Shown in pieces: positions 23,728 to 31,995 of a stretch of DNA of 64,000 bases; the stretch's first letter is position 1; each line of letters opens with the position of its first letter. Both the position numbers and the translations under genes were made by a program. The DNA comes from Micromonospora parva (GTDB lineage: Bacteria > Actinomycetota > Actinomycetes > Mycobacteriales > Micromonosporaceae), in NCBI RefSeq assembly GCF_000718515.1, contig NZ_JNZS01000007.1, positions 1 to 64,000 of the forward strand, read 5' to 3'. The notes below the pieces were generated by a model. The model worked only from the letters and a program-made list of their open reading frames with translations. It did not search any database and was not told the origin of the DNA.

Positions 23728-25670
23728 CCCACAGCGATGTCCGGCTGATCCGGACCAGGCTGGCCGTGCTGGCCGCCGTGCTGATCACGCTCTGGTCGTA
23801 CGCGGCCTACGTGTCCAGCCAGGACGCCGTCGACCTGCTGCGCGTCCGGGCGCTGGCGGACACGCTCGGACAGCCCATCGACCGTCTGATCCTGAGCCTG
23901 CAGACGGAACGCCGGATCACCGCCGAGACGATCGCCGGGGCGGGTGGGACGACGCCGGAGCTGGTCGGGGCCCGCGACGCCACCGACCGGGCCGCCGCCG
24001 AGATCCGCGAGTTCACCAAGGGGCGCGACCTTCGGCTGCTCACCGCCGGCGCGGTCCGCGACCGGGCCGGTGAGCTGGTCCGACGGCTCGACGGCCTCGG
24101 CACCACCCGGTCCCGGATGGACACCGGGCGACTCGGCCTGGCCGCGGCGATCGACGGGTACGACGAGGTCGTCGACGTCGCCTTCCGGGTGTACGGCCCG
24201 GAGTGGGGCGCGTACGAGAGCGGGTTGGCCGCCGACACCCGCGCGGTGATCGCGCTGGCCCGCGCCCGGGAGTTGCTGGCCCGGGAGGACACAGTGGTCA
24301 GCGCCGCCCTGACCGGCGCGCGACTCGGCGCCGACGAGCGGCGTCGGCTGACCGCCCTGGTCGGCGTCCAGCGGTACGCGAACGCCGAGGCCGCCGCCGG
24401 TCTGCCGTCCGACGGTCGGGCCGAGCAGCAGCGCCTCGCGACCAGCCCGGCGTTCACCGCTCTGCTCGCCCTGGAGGACCGGCTGCTGCTCCAGTCCGGC
24501 ACCGGCAACGCCCTGGCCGGCGTCACCGTCGGGGATTGGCGGGCCGCGGCGGACACCACCCTGGGTGCGCTGCAGACCCTGGTGACAGGCACCGCCCGTA
24601 GCAGCGTCGAGCGGGCCACACCCGGTGCCGCGGTGCTGATCGCGCGGACCGGAGCCGTGGTGGGGCTCGGCCTGATCGTCGTGCTCGTGCTCCTACTGAG
24701 CTGGGCGGGCACCATCCGGCGCCTGACTGAGGAGCTGACCGGGCCGAAGGCCGCCGCCCCGGCCCCCCAGGATCCGCCTGCGCCGCCGGACGCCGCGCCG
24801 TCGGGGGGTGCCGCCGAGCGGGAGCTGTTCCTGGGGCTGACCCGACGCAACCAGGTCCTGCTGCGGGACCAACTCAGCGTGCTGGACCTGATGCAACGTC
24901 GGGAGCGGTCCACCGAGGAGACCGGCGAGCTGTTCCAACTCGACCACCTCACCACCCGGGTCCGCCGCAACGTGGAGAAACTGATCACGCTGGCCGGCGC
25001 GACACCCGCCCGCCGCTGGCGACGCCCGGTGCCACTGCTCGACGTGGCGCGCGGCGCGGTCGCCGAGGTGCCGGACTACCACCGCGTCCTGATCGCGCCG
25101 CACTGGCCGTGGTCGCTCGCGGGGCCGGCCGTCACGGACGTCATCCACCTGCTGGCGGAGCTGATCGAGAACGCGTTGGTCTTCTCCGGTGCGGACACCA
25201 CCGTCCGGGTCAGCGGCGAGCACCGACCGCAGGGGTGCGCGGTCGTCGTCGTCGACGACGGGCCTGGCCTGGACGCCGCCACGCTGGCCGAGGCGAACCA
25301 CCTGTTCGGCAACCCGCCACCCGACGGCCCGCCCGCCGGCCGCACCGGTTGGTACGCCGCCGCCGTCCTGGCCGGCCGCTGCGGCGCCCACGTCTCGCTG
25401 CGCCCCAGCCGGCGCGGCGGAACGGCCGCGATCGTGCTCCTACCCGCCCGGCTGGTCACGGTCACCGACACCGGCCGCGCACCGGCCGGCGCACCACCTG
25501 ACACCCCGTACCCACCAGCCCGCACCGACACCGACCTGCCCGGCCCGAGCGGCGACGGGGCGTTGCCGACGCGGGTCCGCCAACCCGGGCCGATCGGCCC
25601 GGAACACGGCAGGACCAGCCTCGACACTGTCGAGATGCCAGTCGCGAGAACAGCAAGGAGACATCAATGA
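23724..25670 (+). CDS. Conservon-type histidine kinase (CvnA-like) with NIT-like sensor
   Basis: The 648-residue membrane protein has a first helix (AVLAAVLITLWSYAAYVS), an extracytoplasmic all-helical sensor of about 280 residues resembling nitrate/nitrite-sensing (NIT) domains, a second helix (TGAVVGLGLIVVLVLLLSWA), a dimerisation segment FQLDHLTTRVRRNVEKL, and an ATPase with LAELIENALVFSG and VVVDDGPGLD. The C-terminus is disordered and Pro-rich. These are features of CvnA kinases of actinobacterial conservons. It overlaps the LuxR gene by ATGA and the Roadblock gene by ATGA. Confidence 0.88.
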   Translation: MTHSDVRLIRTRLAVLAAVLITLWSYAAYVSSQDAVDLLRVRALADTLGQPIDRLILSLQTERRITAETIAGAGGTTPELVGARDATDRAAAEIREFTKGRDLRLLTAGAVRDRAGELVRRLDGLGTTRSRMDTGRLGLAAAIDGYDEVVDVAFRVYGPEWGAYESGLAADTRAVIALARARELLAREDTVVSAALTGARLGADERRRLTALVGVQRYANAEAAAGLPSDGRAEQQRLATSPAFTALLALEDRLLLQSGTGNALAGVTVGDWRAAADTTLGALQTLVTGTARSSVERATPGAAVLIARTGAVVGLGLIVVLVLLLSWAGTIRRLTEELTGPKAAAPAPQDPPAPPDAAPSGGAAERELFLGLTRRNQVLLRDQLSVLDLMQRRERSTEETGELFQLDHLTTRVRRNVEKLITLAGATPARRWRRPVPLLDVARGAVAEVPDYHRVLIAPHWPWSLAGPAVTDVIHLLAELIENALVFSGADTTVRVSGEHRPQGCAVVVVDDGPGLDAATLAEANHLFGNPPPDGPPAGRTGWYAAAVLAGRCGAHVSLRPSRRGGTAAIVLLPARLVTVTDTGRAPAGAPPDTPYPPARTDTDLPGPSGDGALPTRVRQPGPIGPEHGRTSLDTVEMPVARTARRHQ

Positions 25671-26116
25671 CGTCTGCAGTGGTCACCGAGGACGGCCTGA
25701 CCGACGCCCTGAACAGCCTGGTCGACCGGGTGCACGGCGCGGAGTTCGCCGTGGTGCTCTCGCCGGACGGGCTGCCGCTCGGCGGCTCGCGGCGGGTGGG
25801 GGACAAACTGGCCGAACAGATCTCCGGCGTGGTCGCCGGCCTGATCGCGTTGGGGCTGGCCGCCACCCGCACCTGCGACGCGGGTCGGCTGCGCCAGGTC
25901 GTGGTGCAGATGTCGCGGGCGTTCCTGTTCATCGCCACCATCCCGAACGGGACCATCCTCACCGTGCGGATCGCCGGTGACGACGTCGAGGTCGGCGACA
26001 TGGCGTACGAGGTGGCGCTCTTCGTGGGGCAGGCCGAACGGCACCTGCCGATCACTCTGGGGCCGGCCTCCTCGGTGACGATCGGGGACACTGGTGCACA
26101 CCAGCGGCGGCACTGA
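25667..26116 (+). CDS. Roadblock/LC7-domain protein (CvnB-like)
   Basis: The 149-residue protein is one Roadblock/LC7 domain: LTDALNSLVDRVHGAEFAVV, SPDGLPLGGSRRVGD, and RAFLFIATIPNGTILTVRIA. CvnB proteins modulate GTPases in conservons and gliding systems (MglB relatives). Here the GTPase partner (CvnD) is not encoded nearby, so the partner may be elsewhere or may be one of the divergent dynamin GTPases (inference). The gene sits between the kinase and the DUF742 gene with overlaps on both sides. Confidence 0.9.
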   Translation: MTSAVVTEDGLTDALNSLVDRVHGAEFAVVLSPDGLPLGGSRRVGDKLAEQISGVVAGLIALGLAATRTCDAGRLRQVVVQMSRAFLFIATIPNGTILTVRIAGDDVEVGDMAYEVALFVGQAERHLPITLGPASSVTIGDTGAHQRRH

Positions 26117-26474
26117 CGAGGCGTGGTACGACGACGACGCGGGCCCGGTCGCCCGGCCGTACACGATGACCGGGGGGCGCACCGCGCCCGCACGCGGCCA
26201 GTTCGACCTGATCTCGCTGGTGGTCGCCCGGCCGGGGGTCACACCCCCCGCCCCGCTCTTCCCCGAACAGGCGCGGATCGTCGAGTTGTGTCACCATCCA
26301 GTGTCGGTGGCCGAGGTCGGTGCCGAGTTGGACCTTCCGCTGGGGACCGTCCGGGTGTTGCTCGGTGACCTGCTCGGGGCCGGGCTGATCGAGACGCACG
26401 AACCGCCGATGCTGTCGGAACTGCCGACCGAGGATCTGCTTGAGGCGATCCTCGTCGGGCTTCGCGCGCTGTGA
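26094..26474 (+). CDS. DUF742 protein (CvnC-like)
   Basis: The 126-residue protein has the DUF742 pattern: VARPYTMTGGRTAPARGQFD, FPEQARIVELC, HHPVSVAEVGAELDLPLGTV, RVLLGDLLGAGLIETHEPP. The middle resembles a winged helix, and this family is the third member of conservons. It begins at GTG 26094, inside the end of the Roadblock gene. Confidence 0.88.
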   Translation: MHTSGGTDEAWYDDDAGPVARPYTMTGGRTAPARGQFDLISLVVARPGVTPPAPLFPEQARIVELCHHPVSVAEVGAELDLPLGTVRVLLGDLLGAGLIETHEPPMLSELPTEDLLEAILVGLRAL

Positions 26475-26548
26475 CCGGGCGGATGCCGCCCGGTACCGGG
26501 GCGGATCGTGGGCCCGTACCCGGCGACGAACTGAAGGAGAGACAGGCA

Positions 26549-27283
26549 GTGCCGGCAACACCACCCCAACCACGCCGTACCGTGGCGATCATCCTGCTGG
26601 ACAAGGTCGTGGCCCTCGTCACTGCCGCACGGCGGGTGCTCACCGGTCGGGAGGACGTCTCGCGGGCCACCTGGTTGGCCGTCATCGCGGCGCTCGGGGT
26701 GCTGGTCGCGACGGCAGTGTCAGTGGTCGGGGTGCTGCGTACGCCGGAGAAGTTGACGCCGGTGACCCTCGACCCGCCGCCGTCCGTGCAGCAGGTGGGC
26801 GCCACGCCGTCCGATACGCCCCGGGCGCAGGCGCGACCGGCGCTCACCAGCCCGACGGTGCCCACTCCCCCGCCCACCTCGGCCTCCTCGGCCCCACCGA
26901 CCGAGGCGTCGACCCGGCCCACCCCGACCGGCGCGAGCGCCGAACCCACCGCGGCGGCCCTGAGCGCCGACTTCGCCATCACTGACAACGCCCTGCTCAG
27001 CTATGGCGCGACGGTGACGATCAGCAATCCGGGCACGGTCGCGGCGCCGCAGTGGACGCTGGTGGTCACCCTGCCCCGCGAGTCGCTGAGGATCAGCGGG
27101 GTCGAGGGCGCACAGGCCAGCCACGACGGTGCCGTGTGGACGTTCGTGCCGGACAGCGACACCGCTCCGGTGCCCGGGAGCGCCTCGATCCAGGTGACGT
27201 TCCGGGTCAATGGTTCGTTGACGGGTTCCGCCCCCGAGGCGTGCACCATCGACGGGGTCGCCTGCGCCGGCCTGTCCGACTGA
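26549..27283 (+). CDS. Membrane-anchored CBM2-like protein
   Basis: The product of 244 residues has one membrane helix (TWLAVIAALGVLVATAVSVVGVL), a Pro/Thr/Ser linker of about 80 residues, and a C-terminal beta-sandwich resembling a family 2 carbohydrate-binding module (DFAITDNALLSYGATVTISN, APQWTLVVTLPRESLRISGV, VWTFVPDSD, SASIQVTFRVNGS). It would display a glycan- or wall-binding domain outside. I chose the GTG at 26549 because AAGGAGA lies eight bases upstream; the earlier GTG at 26471 overlaps the DUF742 stop (GTGA). It occupies the position where conservons usually encode CvnD. Confidence 0.75.
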   Translation: MPATPPQPRRTVAIILLDKVVALVTAARRVLTGREDVSRATWLAVIAALGVLVATAVSVVGVLRTPEKLTPVTLDPPPSVQQVGATPSDTPRAQARPALTSPTVPTPPPTSASSAPPTEASTRPTPTGASAEPTAAALSADFAITDNALLSYGATVTISNPGTVAAPQWTLVVTLPRESLRISGVEGAQASHDGAVWTFVPDSDTAPVPGSASIQVTFRVNGSLTGSAPEACTIDGVACAGLSD

Positions 27284-27385
27284 ACGTGTCAGTGACGTCC
27301 CGATCGAGCGTGGTACACCCGACGTTCCGGCGGCAGCCACGCTTGATTGATCATTAGTTCGGGCACGCTTCGTACCGTCCCGACC

Positions 27386-29302
27386 ATGACTGTCCTACCC
27401 GCATCACCGTCGCTTCGCCGCGCCGGGTCGCGCCTCGGTGCGCTGCGTACCCGGGTCGCTGCCGGCGTCGCCGCCCTCGCCGTCACCGGCGCGACCGTCG
27501 GGGTCGCCGTCGCGACCTCGTCGCCCGCCACCGCCGAGCCCGGCCACGTGGTCGTCTCGGAGAACTTCTCGACCGGGTCACTGCCCGCCGGTTGGAACGC
27601 GGTCGACGGCACCTGGAAGGTCGAGAACGGCCGACTGTACGGAACCTCGGCCAGCGCCAGCGCGAACAACAAGATCACGTTTGGTCGGCACCTGAACGAC
27701 TTCCGCCTCGAGGCGACCATGCGCTTCGAGTCGGTCTCGGCCGCCACCCGCTGGGCCTCGCTCGGCATCGACGTCCCCGCCAACGGCGCCACCCCCTGGT
27801 GGATCGCCACCATGCGCAGCGGCACCACCGCCGCCAACGGGCTGGAATTCGCCCAGCGGACCACTGCCGACGCCTGGGTGGTGACGAACACCGCCTCCGC
27901 CCCGTCCGCCGCCGGCACCGGCCGGGACGTCCGCGTCGCCGTCGAGGTGCACGGCAACCAGGCCCGCTGGATCTTCGACGGGCGGGAGGCGATGCGCACG
28001 AGCAGCCTCCAGCGCTCCGCCGACGGCGTCCAGGGGCTCTTCGTGAACGGCGCGACCGTGTCGTACGACGACGTCACCGTCACCGAGCTGGCGCCGAACG
28101 GCTACCTCCGCCCCGAGGGCAGCCCGCTCACCGTGATCGCCCACCGGGGCGCGTCCGCCGCCGCACCGGAGAACACCCTCGTCTCCCAGGAGATCGCCCG
28201 CAAGGGTGGCGCCGACTGGATCGAGAACGACGTCCAGCCGAGCAAGGACGGCATCCCGTTCATCCTGCACGACGGCACCGTCGACCGGACCACCGACGGC
28301 ACCGGCAACATCCGGGACCTGACCGCCGCGCAGATCAAGGCACTCGACGCCGGTTCCTGGTTCGGCCCGCAGTACGTCGGCGAGCGGGTGCCCACCCTCG
28401 CCGAGCAGCTCGCCGACCTGCGGACCCGGGGCGGCAACCTGCTCGTGGAGATCAAGGGCAAGCACACCCGCGACGAGGTCGCCACGATCATCCAGGTGAT
28501 CCGCGACGAGCAGATGATGGGCCGGGTCTTCATTCAGAGCTTCGAGGTCGACGCCCTGAGGTACACCTACGAGATCGCCCCCGAGCTACCACTCGGTCTG
28601 CTCCGCAGCACCCTCGACGCCGACCCGGTGGCGATCGCGAAGGAGCTGCACCTGACCGCGTACAACCCGGACGGCAACGCGCTGCTGGCCAAGCCGGAGG
28701 TCGTCGCCGCGCTGCACACCGCCGGGGTCGCCGTGATGGCCTGGACGATGGACTCGGCCGCGCTGTGGCAGCGGCTGGAGCGCATCGGCACCGACGCGGT
28801 CATCACCAACCGCACGGCCGAGCTGGTCGGCTGGAACGCGGCCTTCCTCCAGCGGCCCTCCGCCGACCCGACAGTGCAGATCACCTCGCCGGCCAACGGG
28901 GCCCGGCTGGACCGGGCGCAGTCCCCGGTGATCGCCGTCGCCGCGACCAACGCGGAAACCGTCACGGTCAAGCTGGACGGTAAGACGTCGGCCGCCGGGC
29001 GCGCCCTCGACCTGGCCAGGCTGACCGCCGGCCGGCACACCCTCACCACCGAGGCCACCGGGCCCGCCGGCACCGCCACCGCGACCAGCACCTTCACCGT
29101 GACGGTGAGCCAGGCCGGCCTCGGCTACCTGATCCTCACCTCGGGCGCCGATCCGGCCGCCGTCACCGCGATGACCACCAAGCTGGCCCACGCCCAGTAC
29201 GCCCAGCTGGCCAGCTACGTCGACCGGCAGGCCGGCAAGCAGGTGCCGGCCGAGACCGCCAGCGTCATCGCCGCCGACGCCCGCACCCTCGCCCTGAAGT
29301 GA
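27386..29302 (+). CDS. Secreted glycerophosphodiester phosphodiesterase with lectin-like N-terminus
   Basis: The 638-residue protein has a signal peptide (RVAAGVAALAVTGATVGVAV ... SPATAEP). Residues about 52-240 resemble the concanavalin-like/DUF1080 fold (VVVSENFSTGSLPAGWNAVD, DVRVAVEVHGNQARWIFDG). Residues about 250-495 form a GDPD barrel with VIAHRGASAAAPENT, DWIENDVQPSKDG and LHDGTVDRTTDG; His-Arg, Glu, Asp and His of the active site are present. An Ig-like domain (about 505-575) and a short helical end follow. It probably hydrolyses glycerophosphodiesters or teichoic acid outside the cell. ATG 27386 is preferred over an upstream ATT/ATG frame extension. Confidence 0.85.
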   Translation: MTVLPASPSLRRAGSRLGALRTRVAAGVAALAVTGATVGVAVATSSPATAEPGHVVVSENFSTGSLPAGWNAVDGTWKVENGRLYGTSASASANNKITFGRHLNDFRLEATMRFESVSAATRWASLGIDVPANGATPWWIATMRSGTTAANGLEFAQRTTADAWVVTNTASAPSAAGTGRDVRVAVEVHGNQARWIFDGREAMRTSSLQRSADGVQGLFVNGATVSYDDVTVTELAPNGYLRPEGSPLTVIAHRGASAAAPENTLVSQEIARKGGADWIENDVQPSKDGIPFILHDGTVDRTTDGTGNIRDLTAAQIKALDAGSWFGPQYVGERVPTLAEQLADLRTRGGNLLVEIKGKHTRDEVATIIQVIRDEQMMGRVFIQSFEVDALRYTYEIAPELPLGLLRSTLDADPVAIAKELHLTAYNPDGNALLAKPEVVAALHTAGVAVMAWTMDSAALWQRLERIGTDAVITNRTAELVGWNAAFLQRPSADPTVQITSPANGARLDRAQSPVIAVAATNAETVTVKLDGKTSAAGRALDLARLTAGRHTLTTEATGPAGTATATSTFTVTVSQAGLGYLILTSGADPAAVTAMTTKLAHAQYAQLASYVDRQAGKQVPAETASVIAADARTLALK

Positions 29303-29307
29303 CGGTT

Positions 29308-29346
29308 CGCCGGGTGGCGCTGGTCCGAGGCCAGCGCCACCCGGCG
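29308..29346. terminator. Convergent terminator
   Basis: CGCCGGGTGGCGCTGG (29308-29323) pairs perfectly with 29331-29346 around a 7-base loop, between the convergent stops of the GDPD and membrane-protein genes. Confidence 0.8.
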
Positions 29347-29349
29347 TCC

Positions 29350-29955
29350 TCAGCGGACGGCGACGGGCGACTCGGCCCGCTCGCCCCGCTGCCGGAGAAG
29401 CGGCAGCGCCGGCGCCAACGCCAGCGCCATGCACAGGCCGCCGATGGGAAGCAGGTCGAGATTGACCGCCGGTAGGACGATGCCGACGAGCAGCACCGGC
29501 ACGCTCCACCACGGCAGCCGGCGTCGGGCGGCGAGCATGCCCACGAGAACGAGCAGGCCGAGGAAGAAGAGCTGGGGTACGACGTCGTAGAAGGCCACCT
29601 CCACGCCGGGGATGTCCTTGAAGCTCGCGCCGAGCCGGGACATCTCCGCCCGGTCGTCGGCCAGCAACCCCTCCACGATGTCCGCGCCGAACTGCACCAT
29701 CGTCGCGACGAGGCCGACCAGTGTGCCGGCCACCACCCCGGTGCGCCACGCGGAGCGGGGCAGCAGGTGCGACAGCGCGAGCACACCCGGAACGAAGCAC
29801 ACCATGCCGGCGAGGGCGACCAGGTGGGCGGCCTGCCAGTCGAACCCGGGGCCGTACACCCCGTCGGATCTTCCCCACAGACGAACCAGGCCGTAGGTGG
29901 CGATGCCGACCGGTCCGGCGATCACGAAGAGCGCTGCGCGTTTCATGCCAGCCAT
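29350..29955 (-). CDS. Multi-pass membrane protein, unknown function
   Basis: About 201 residues with six or so hydrophobic segments: ALFVIAGPVGIATYGLVRLWG, HLVALAGMVCFVPGVLAL, GVVAGTLVGLVATMVQFG, VVPQLFFLGLLVLVGMLA, SVPVLLVGIVLPAV and a last short one. No family motif is recognised. There are several possible starts (ATG 29946, 29955 or 29958) and no clear Shine-Dalgarno. A longer frame to 30030 has no start signal. Confidence 0.65.
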   Translation of the reverse strand: MAGMKRAALFVIAGPVGIATYGLVRLWGRSDGVYGPGFDWQAAHLVALAGMVCFVPGVLALSHLLPRSAWRTGVVAGTLVGLVATMVQFGADIVEGLLADDRAEMSRLGASFKDIPGVEVAFYDVVPQLFFLGLLVLVGMLAARRRLPWWSVPVLLVGIVLPAVNLDLLPIGGLCMALALAPALPLLRQRGERAESPVAVR

Positions 29956-30040
29956 CATGTGACCGCCGACGCCTGGCGACCTCCGGGTACGTCCCCCGGT
30001 TGGCCCTGGATGTCGTATCAGGTGTTTCACCGAGCCGTGG

Positions 30041-30589
30041 TCAGGGGCCGAACGGCTTGCCCGTCAGCGCGGATTCATCCGGGAAGGCCAACGAGCTGAA
30101 AAACTTCTCCGTCTCGGCACCGCGAATGCTTTCGATCTTCGCCAGCAGTTCCTCTGTCGCCGCGTAGGCGCGCTGCTCCCGCTCGGGGGGATCAGCTGTC
30201 GCCTCGGCGCGACCGAACGCGAGCCGCCAGTGGTTGCTCGCCTCGATGAGCGCGAAATGGGTACGTCGCAGCAGCGCCCACATCTGATCCCACTGATAAA
30301 AGGTGCGTAACGCGGTGGCCACCGCGATGACCACACCCGACACCGCAATTACCAGGTTCTTACCGGGGTAGCTGAAGCCGGCGAGCAGTGGCAGCGACGC
30401 ACTGATGACGATGACCAGGATGCCGGTAAATCGGAACAGTCGACGGTGCCATTTGGCCCGCCAGTCGTATTGGTCCCTGAGCTTGTTGATGCTGTCTTCC
30501 GCCAACGCGCGGTAGACCTGCAACGGATCGCCGGGGGGCCCGTTCTGCGACTCGGCGAGCAACCCGCTCTGTCCTTGGTCAACAGACAC
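30041..30589 (-). CDS. DUF4231-family membrane protein
   Basis: The 182-residue protein has an N-terminal cytoplasmic helix (YRALAEDSINKLRDQYDWRA), two adjacent membrane segments (FTGILVIVISASLPLLAGF and LVIAVSGVVIAVATALRTFY) and a C-terminal helical tail with LRRTHFALIEASNHWRLAFG. This is the DUF4231 arrangement (SLATT-like relatives occur in conflict systems). The GTG at 30589 lies one base after the stop of the upstream GDPD gene, so the two are co-transcribed. Confidence 0.78.
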   Translation of the reverse strand: MSVDQGQSGLLAESQNGPPGDPLQVYRALAEDSINKLRDQYDWRAKWHRRLFRFTGILVIVISASLPLLAGFSYPGKNLVIAVSGVVIAVATALRTFYQWDQMWALLRRTHFALIEASNHWRLAFGRAEATADPPEREQRAYAATEELLAKIESIRGAETEKFFSSLAFPDESALTGKPFGP

Positions 30590-30590
30590 G

Positions 30591-31358
30591 TCACGATGCT
30601 AGACGCTGCCCATGCGACGGTCTATAGCCCGAGAATACGATGTTGTCGGAGTATTGACGGGCAAACATCTCCCGTTCCGGTGATGCGACCGGCCAGGCAA
30701 TCACCGGAACACCACGTCGACGCCACCACGCCGTCAGACCGGAAGGAAATGCGTCCACCTCGTAGGCCAGGAAATCGGGTCGGGTGACCAGATTGCTGAC
30801 CATGCTGCGACCCACCATCCGGGTCAGTGGCCCGGCGGTACGCAGTAGCCCGCCGATGCGCCCCACCGGCACCCGCTGGCGCGGCGGCAGTTTGCGCACC
30901 GCGACCCGCAGCGCCGCCACGAGCAGCGGATCGAAGGATTCGACAGCGTACCGCCCGGGATAGTCGGCCGTCTGCCGCAGCACCTCCTCGACGAGATCGA
31001 AGTTGAGGGTGAGCGCCGGCCGTTTCAGCTCGATCAGCAGGGGCACCCGTCCGGCGACCCGTTCCAGCACCTCCGACAGCGTGGGGATGCGCTGGTCGGT
31101 GCCCTGCAACCGGAGTCGCTGCCGGTCGGCCGGGGTCAACTCCGCGGTGGCGATCTCCGCACCGGTGAGGGTCGCCAGGTCGTAGTCGTGGACGACGACG
31201 AGTTCGCCCGCGCGGGTGAGCTGCACGTCCAGTTCGCAGGCGTAGCCGGCGTCGGCGGCTGCCTCGAACGCCGCGAGGGAGTTCGCCGGTCGATTGTGGC
31301 CGGTCAGCCCCCGGTGTGCGATCGGGGTGTCGAGCAGCCAACCGTCATCGGACGACAC
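30591..31358 (-). CDS. Cytoplasmic glycerophosphodiester phosphodiesterase
   Basis: The 255-residue protein is a GDPD barrel without signal peptide: TPIAHRGLTGHNRPANSLAA, CELDVQLTRAGELVVVHDYD, VPLLIELKRP, YAVESFDP and a C-terminal VPVIAWPVAS. The catalytic His-Arg, Glu-x-Asp and His-Asp are present. It releases glycerol-3-phosphate from glycerophosphodiesters. The GTG at 31358 is chosen because AGGAGG lies five bases upstream; the longer frame to 31445 is not supported. It is the second GDPD within 4 kb and forms an operon with the DUF4231 gene. Confidence 0.88.
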   Translation of the reverse strand: MSSDDGWLLDTPIAHRGLTGHNRPANSLAAFEAAADAGYACELDVQLTRAGELVVVHDYDLATLTGAEIATAELTPADRQRLRLQGTDQRIPTLSEVLERVAGRVPLLIELKRPALTLNFDLVEEVLRQTADYPGRYAVESFDPLLVAALRVAVRKLPPRQRVPVGRIGGLLRTAGPLTRMVGRSMVSNLVTRPDFLAYEVDAFPSGLTAWWRRRGVPVIAWPVASPEREMFARQYSDNIVFSGYRPSHGQRLAS

Positions 31359-31443
31359 ACGATCCTCCTGAGCTTCGCAGAACCGGGCTACCGCACGCCG
31401 TGCAGGGGTTGCGGGTACCTTACCGGGCGCCCGGGTGGTGAGC

Positions 31444-31842
31444 ATGCTTCATGCTGGAGTGGTGATTCGATTCGTACTGAATGTGCTGTGGCTCGTCTTC
31501 GGCGGTGGCATCGTGCTGGCGGCCGGCTACGGCATCGCCGCGCTGATCTGCTTCGTCCTGGTCATCACCATCCCGTTCGGCGTCGCGTCGCTGCGCCTCG
31601 CGGTCTACTCGTTGTGGCCCTTCGGACGCACCCTGGTGCCCAAGCCGGGCGCGGGCGTCGGCTCCGGCCTGGCGAACATCCTGTGGGTGGTGCTGGCCGG
31701 GTGGTGGCTCGCGCTCTCCCACATCCTCGCCGGCATCGCCCTCTGCGTCACGATCATCGGGATTCCGTTCGGCATCGCCAACTTCAAGCTCGTTCCGGCC
31801 GCGTTCTGGCCGCTCGGCCGCGAGGTCGTCGACGCCCCGTGA
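31444..31842 (+). CDS. YccF-family inner membrane protein
   Basis: This 132-residue protein has two YccF repeats, each a hydrophobic segment plus the motif ITIPFGVAS / IIGIPFGIANFKL, with LWPFGRTLVP and FWPLGREVV ending the repeats. The first helix is RFVLNVLWLVFGGGIVLAAG. The function is unknown. The start is uncertain: ATG 31444 (GGTGG six bases upstream) or GTG 31462, the canonical YccF N-terminus. Confidence 0.85.
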   Translation: MLHAGVVIRFVLNVLWLVFGGGIVLAAGYGIAALICFVLVITIPFGVASLRLAVYSLWPFGRTLVPKPGAGVGSGLANILWVVLAGWWLALSHILAGIALCVTIIGIPFGIANFKLVPAAFWPLGREVVDAP

Positions 31843-31872
31843 CGGCACTGCGCGTCGGTCGGCAACGAAAAA

Positions 31873-31893
31873 CGGGAGACCCCTGGTCTCCCG
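31873..31893 (-). terminator. Stem-loop with T-tract on the minus strand
   Basis: CGGGAGACC-CCT-GGTCTCCCG is a 9-bp stem with a 3-base loop. Read on the minus strand it is followed by GTTTTTC, a rare classical U-tract; on the plus strand it follows the YccF stop with no T-run. It separates yccF from the helR control region. Confidence 0.6.
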
Positions 31894-31918
31894 CCACTTC
31901 TAACTTATAGCGCACTGG

Positions 31919-31938
31919 GGGGCTTGCGGCAAGACCCC
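31919..31938 (+). promoter_or_regulatory. Rifamycin-associated element (RAE) before helR
   Basis: GGGGCTTGCGGCAAGACCCC is an inverted repeat with GGGG/CCCC ends and CTTGC-GGCAAG centre. As I recall the published RAE (GGGGCTTGCGGCAAGGCCCC), only one base differs. RAEs govern rifamycin-inducible genes in actinobacteria. It lies 57 bases before the helR ATG. Confidence 0.85.
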
Positions 31939-31995
31939 GTTTATGACGCAGAATCGTCGGCCGAGGCTTGAATCTGCCGAAATGGACGTCATGAC

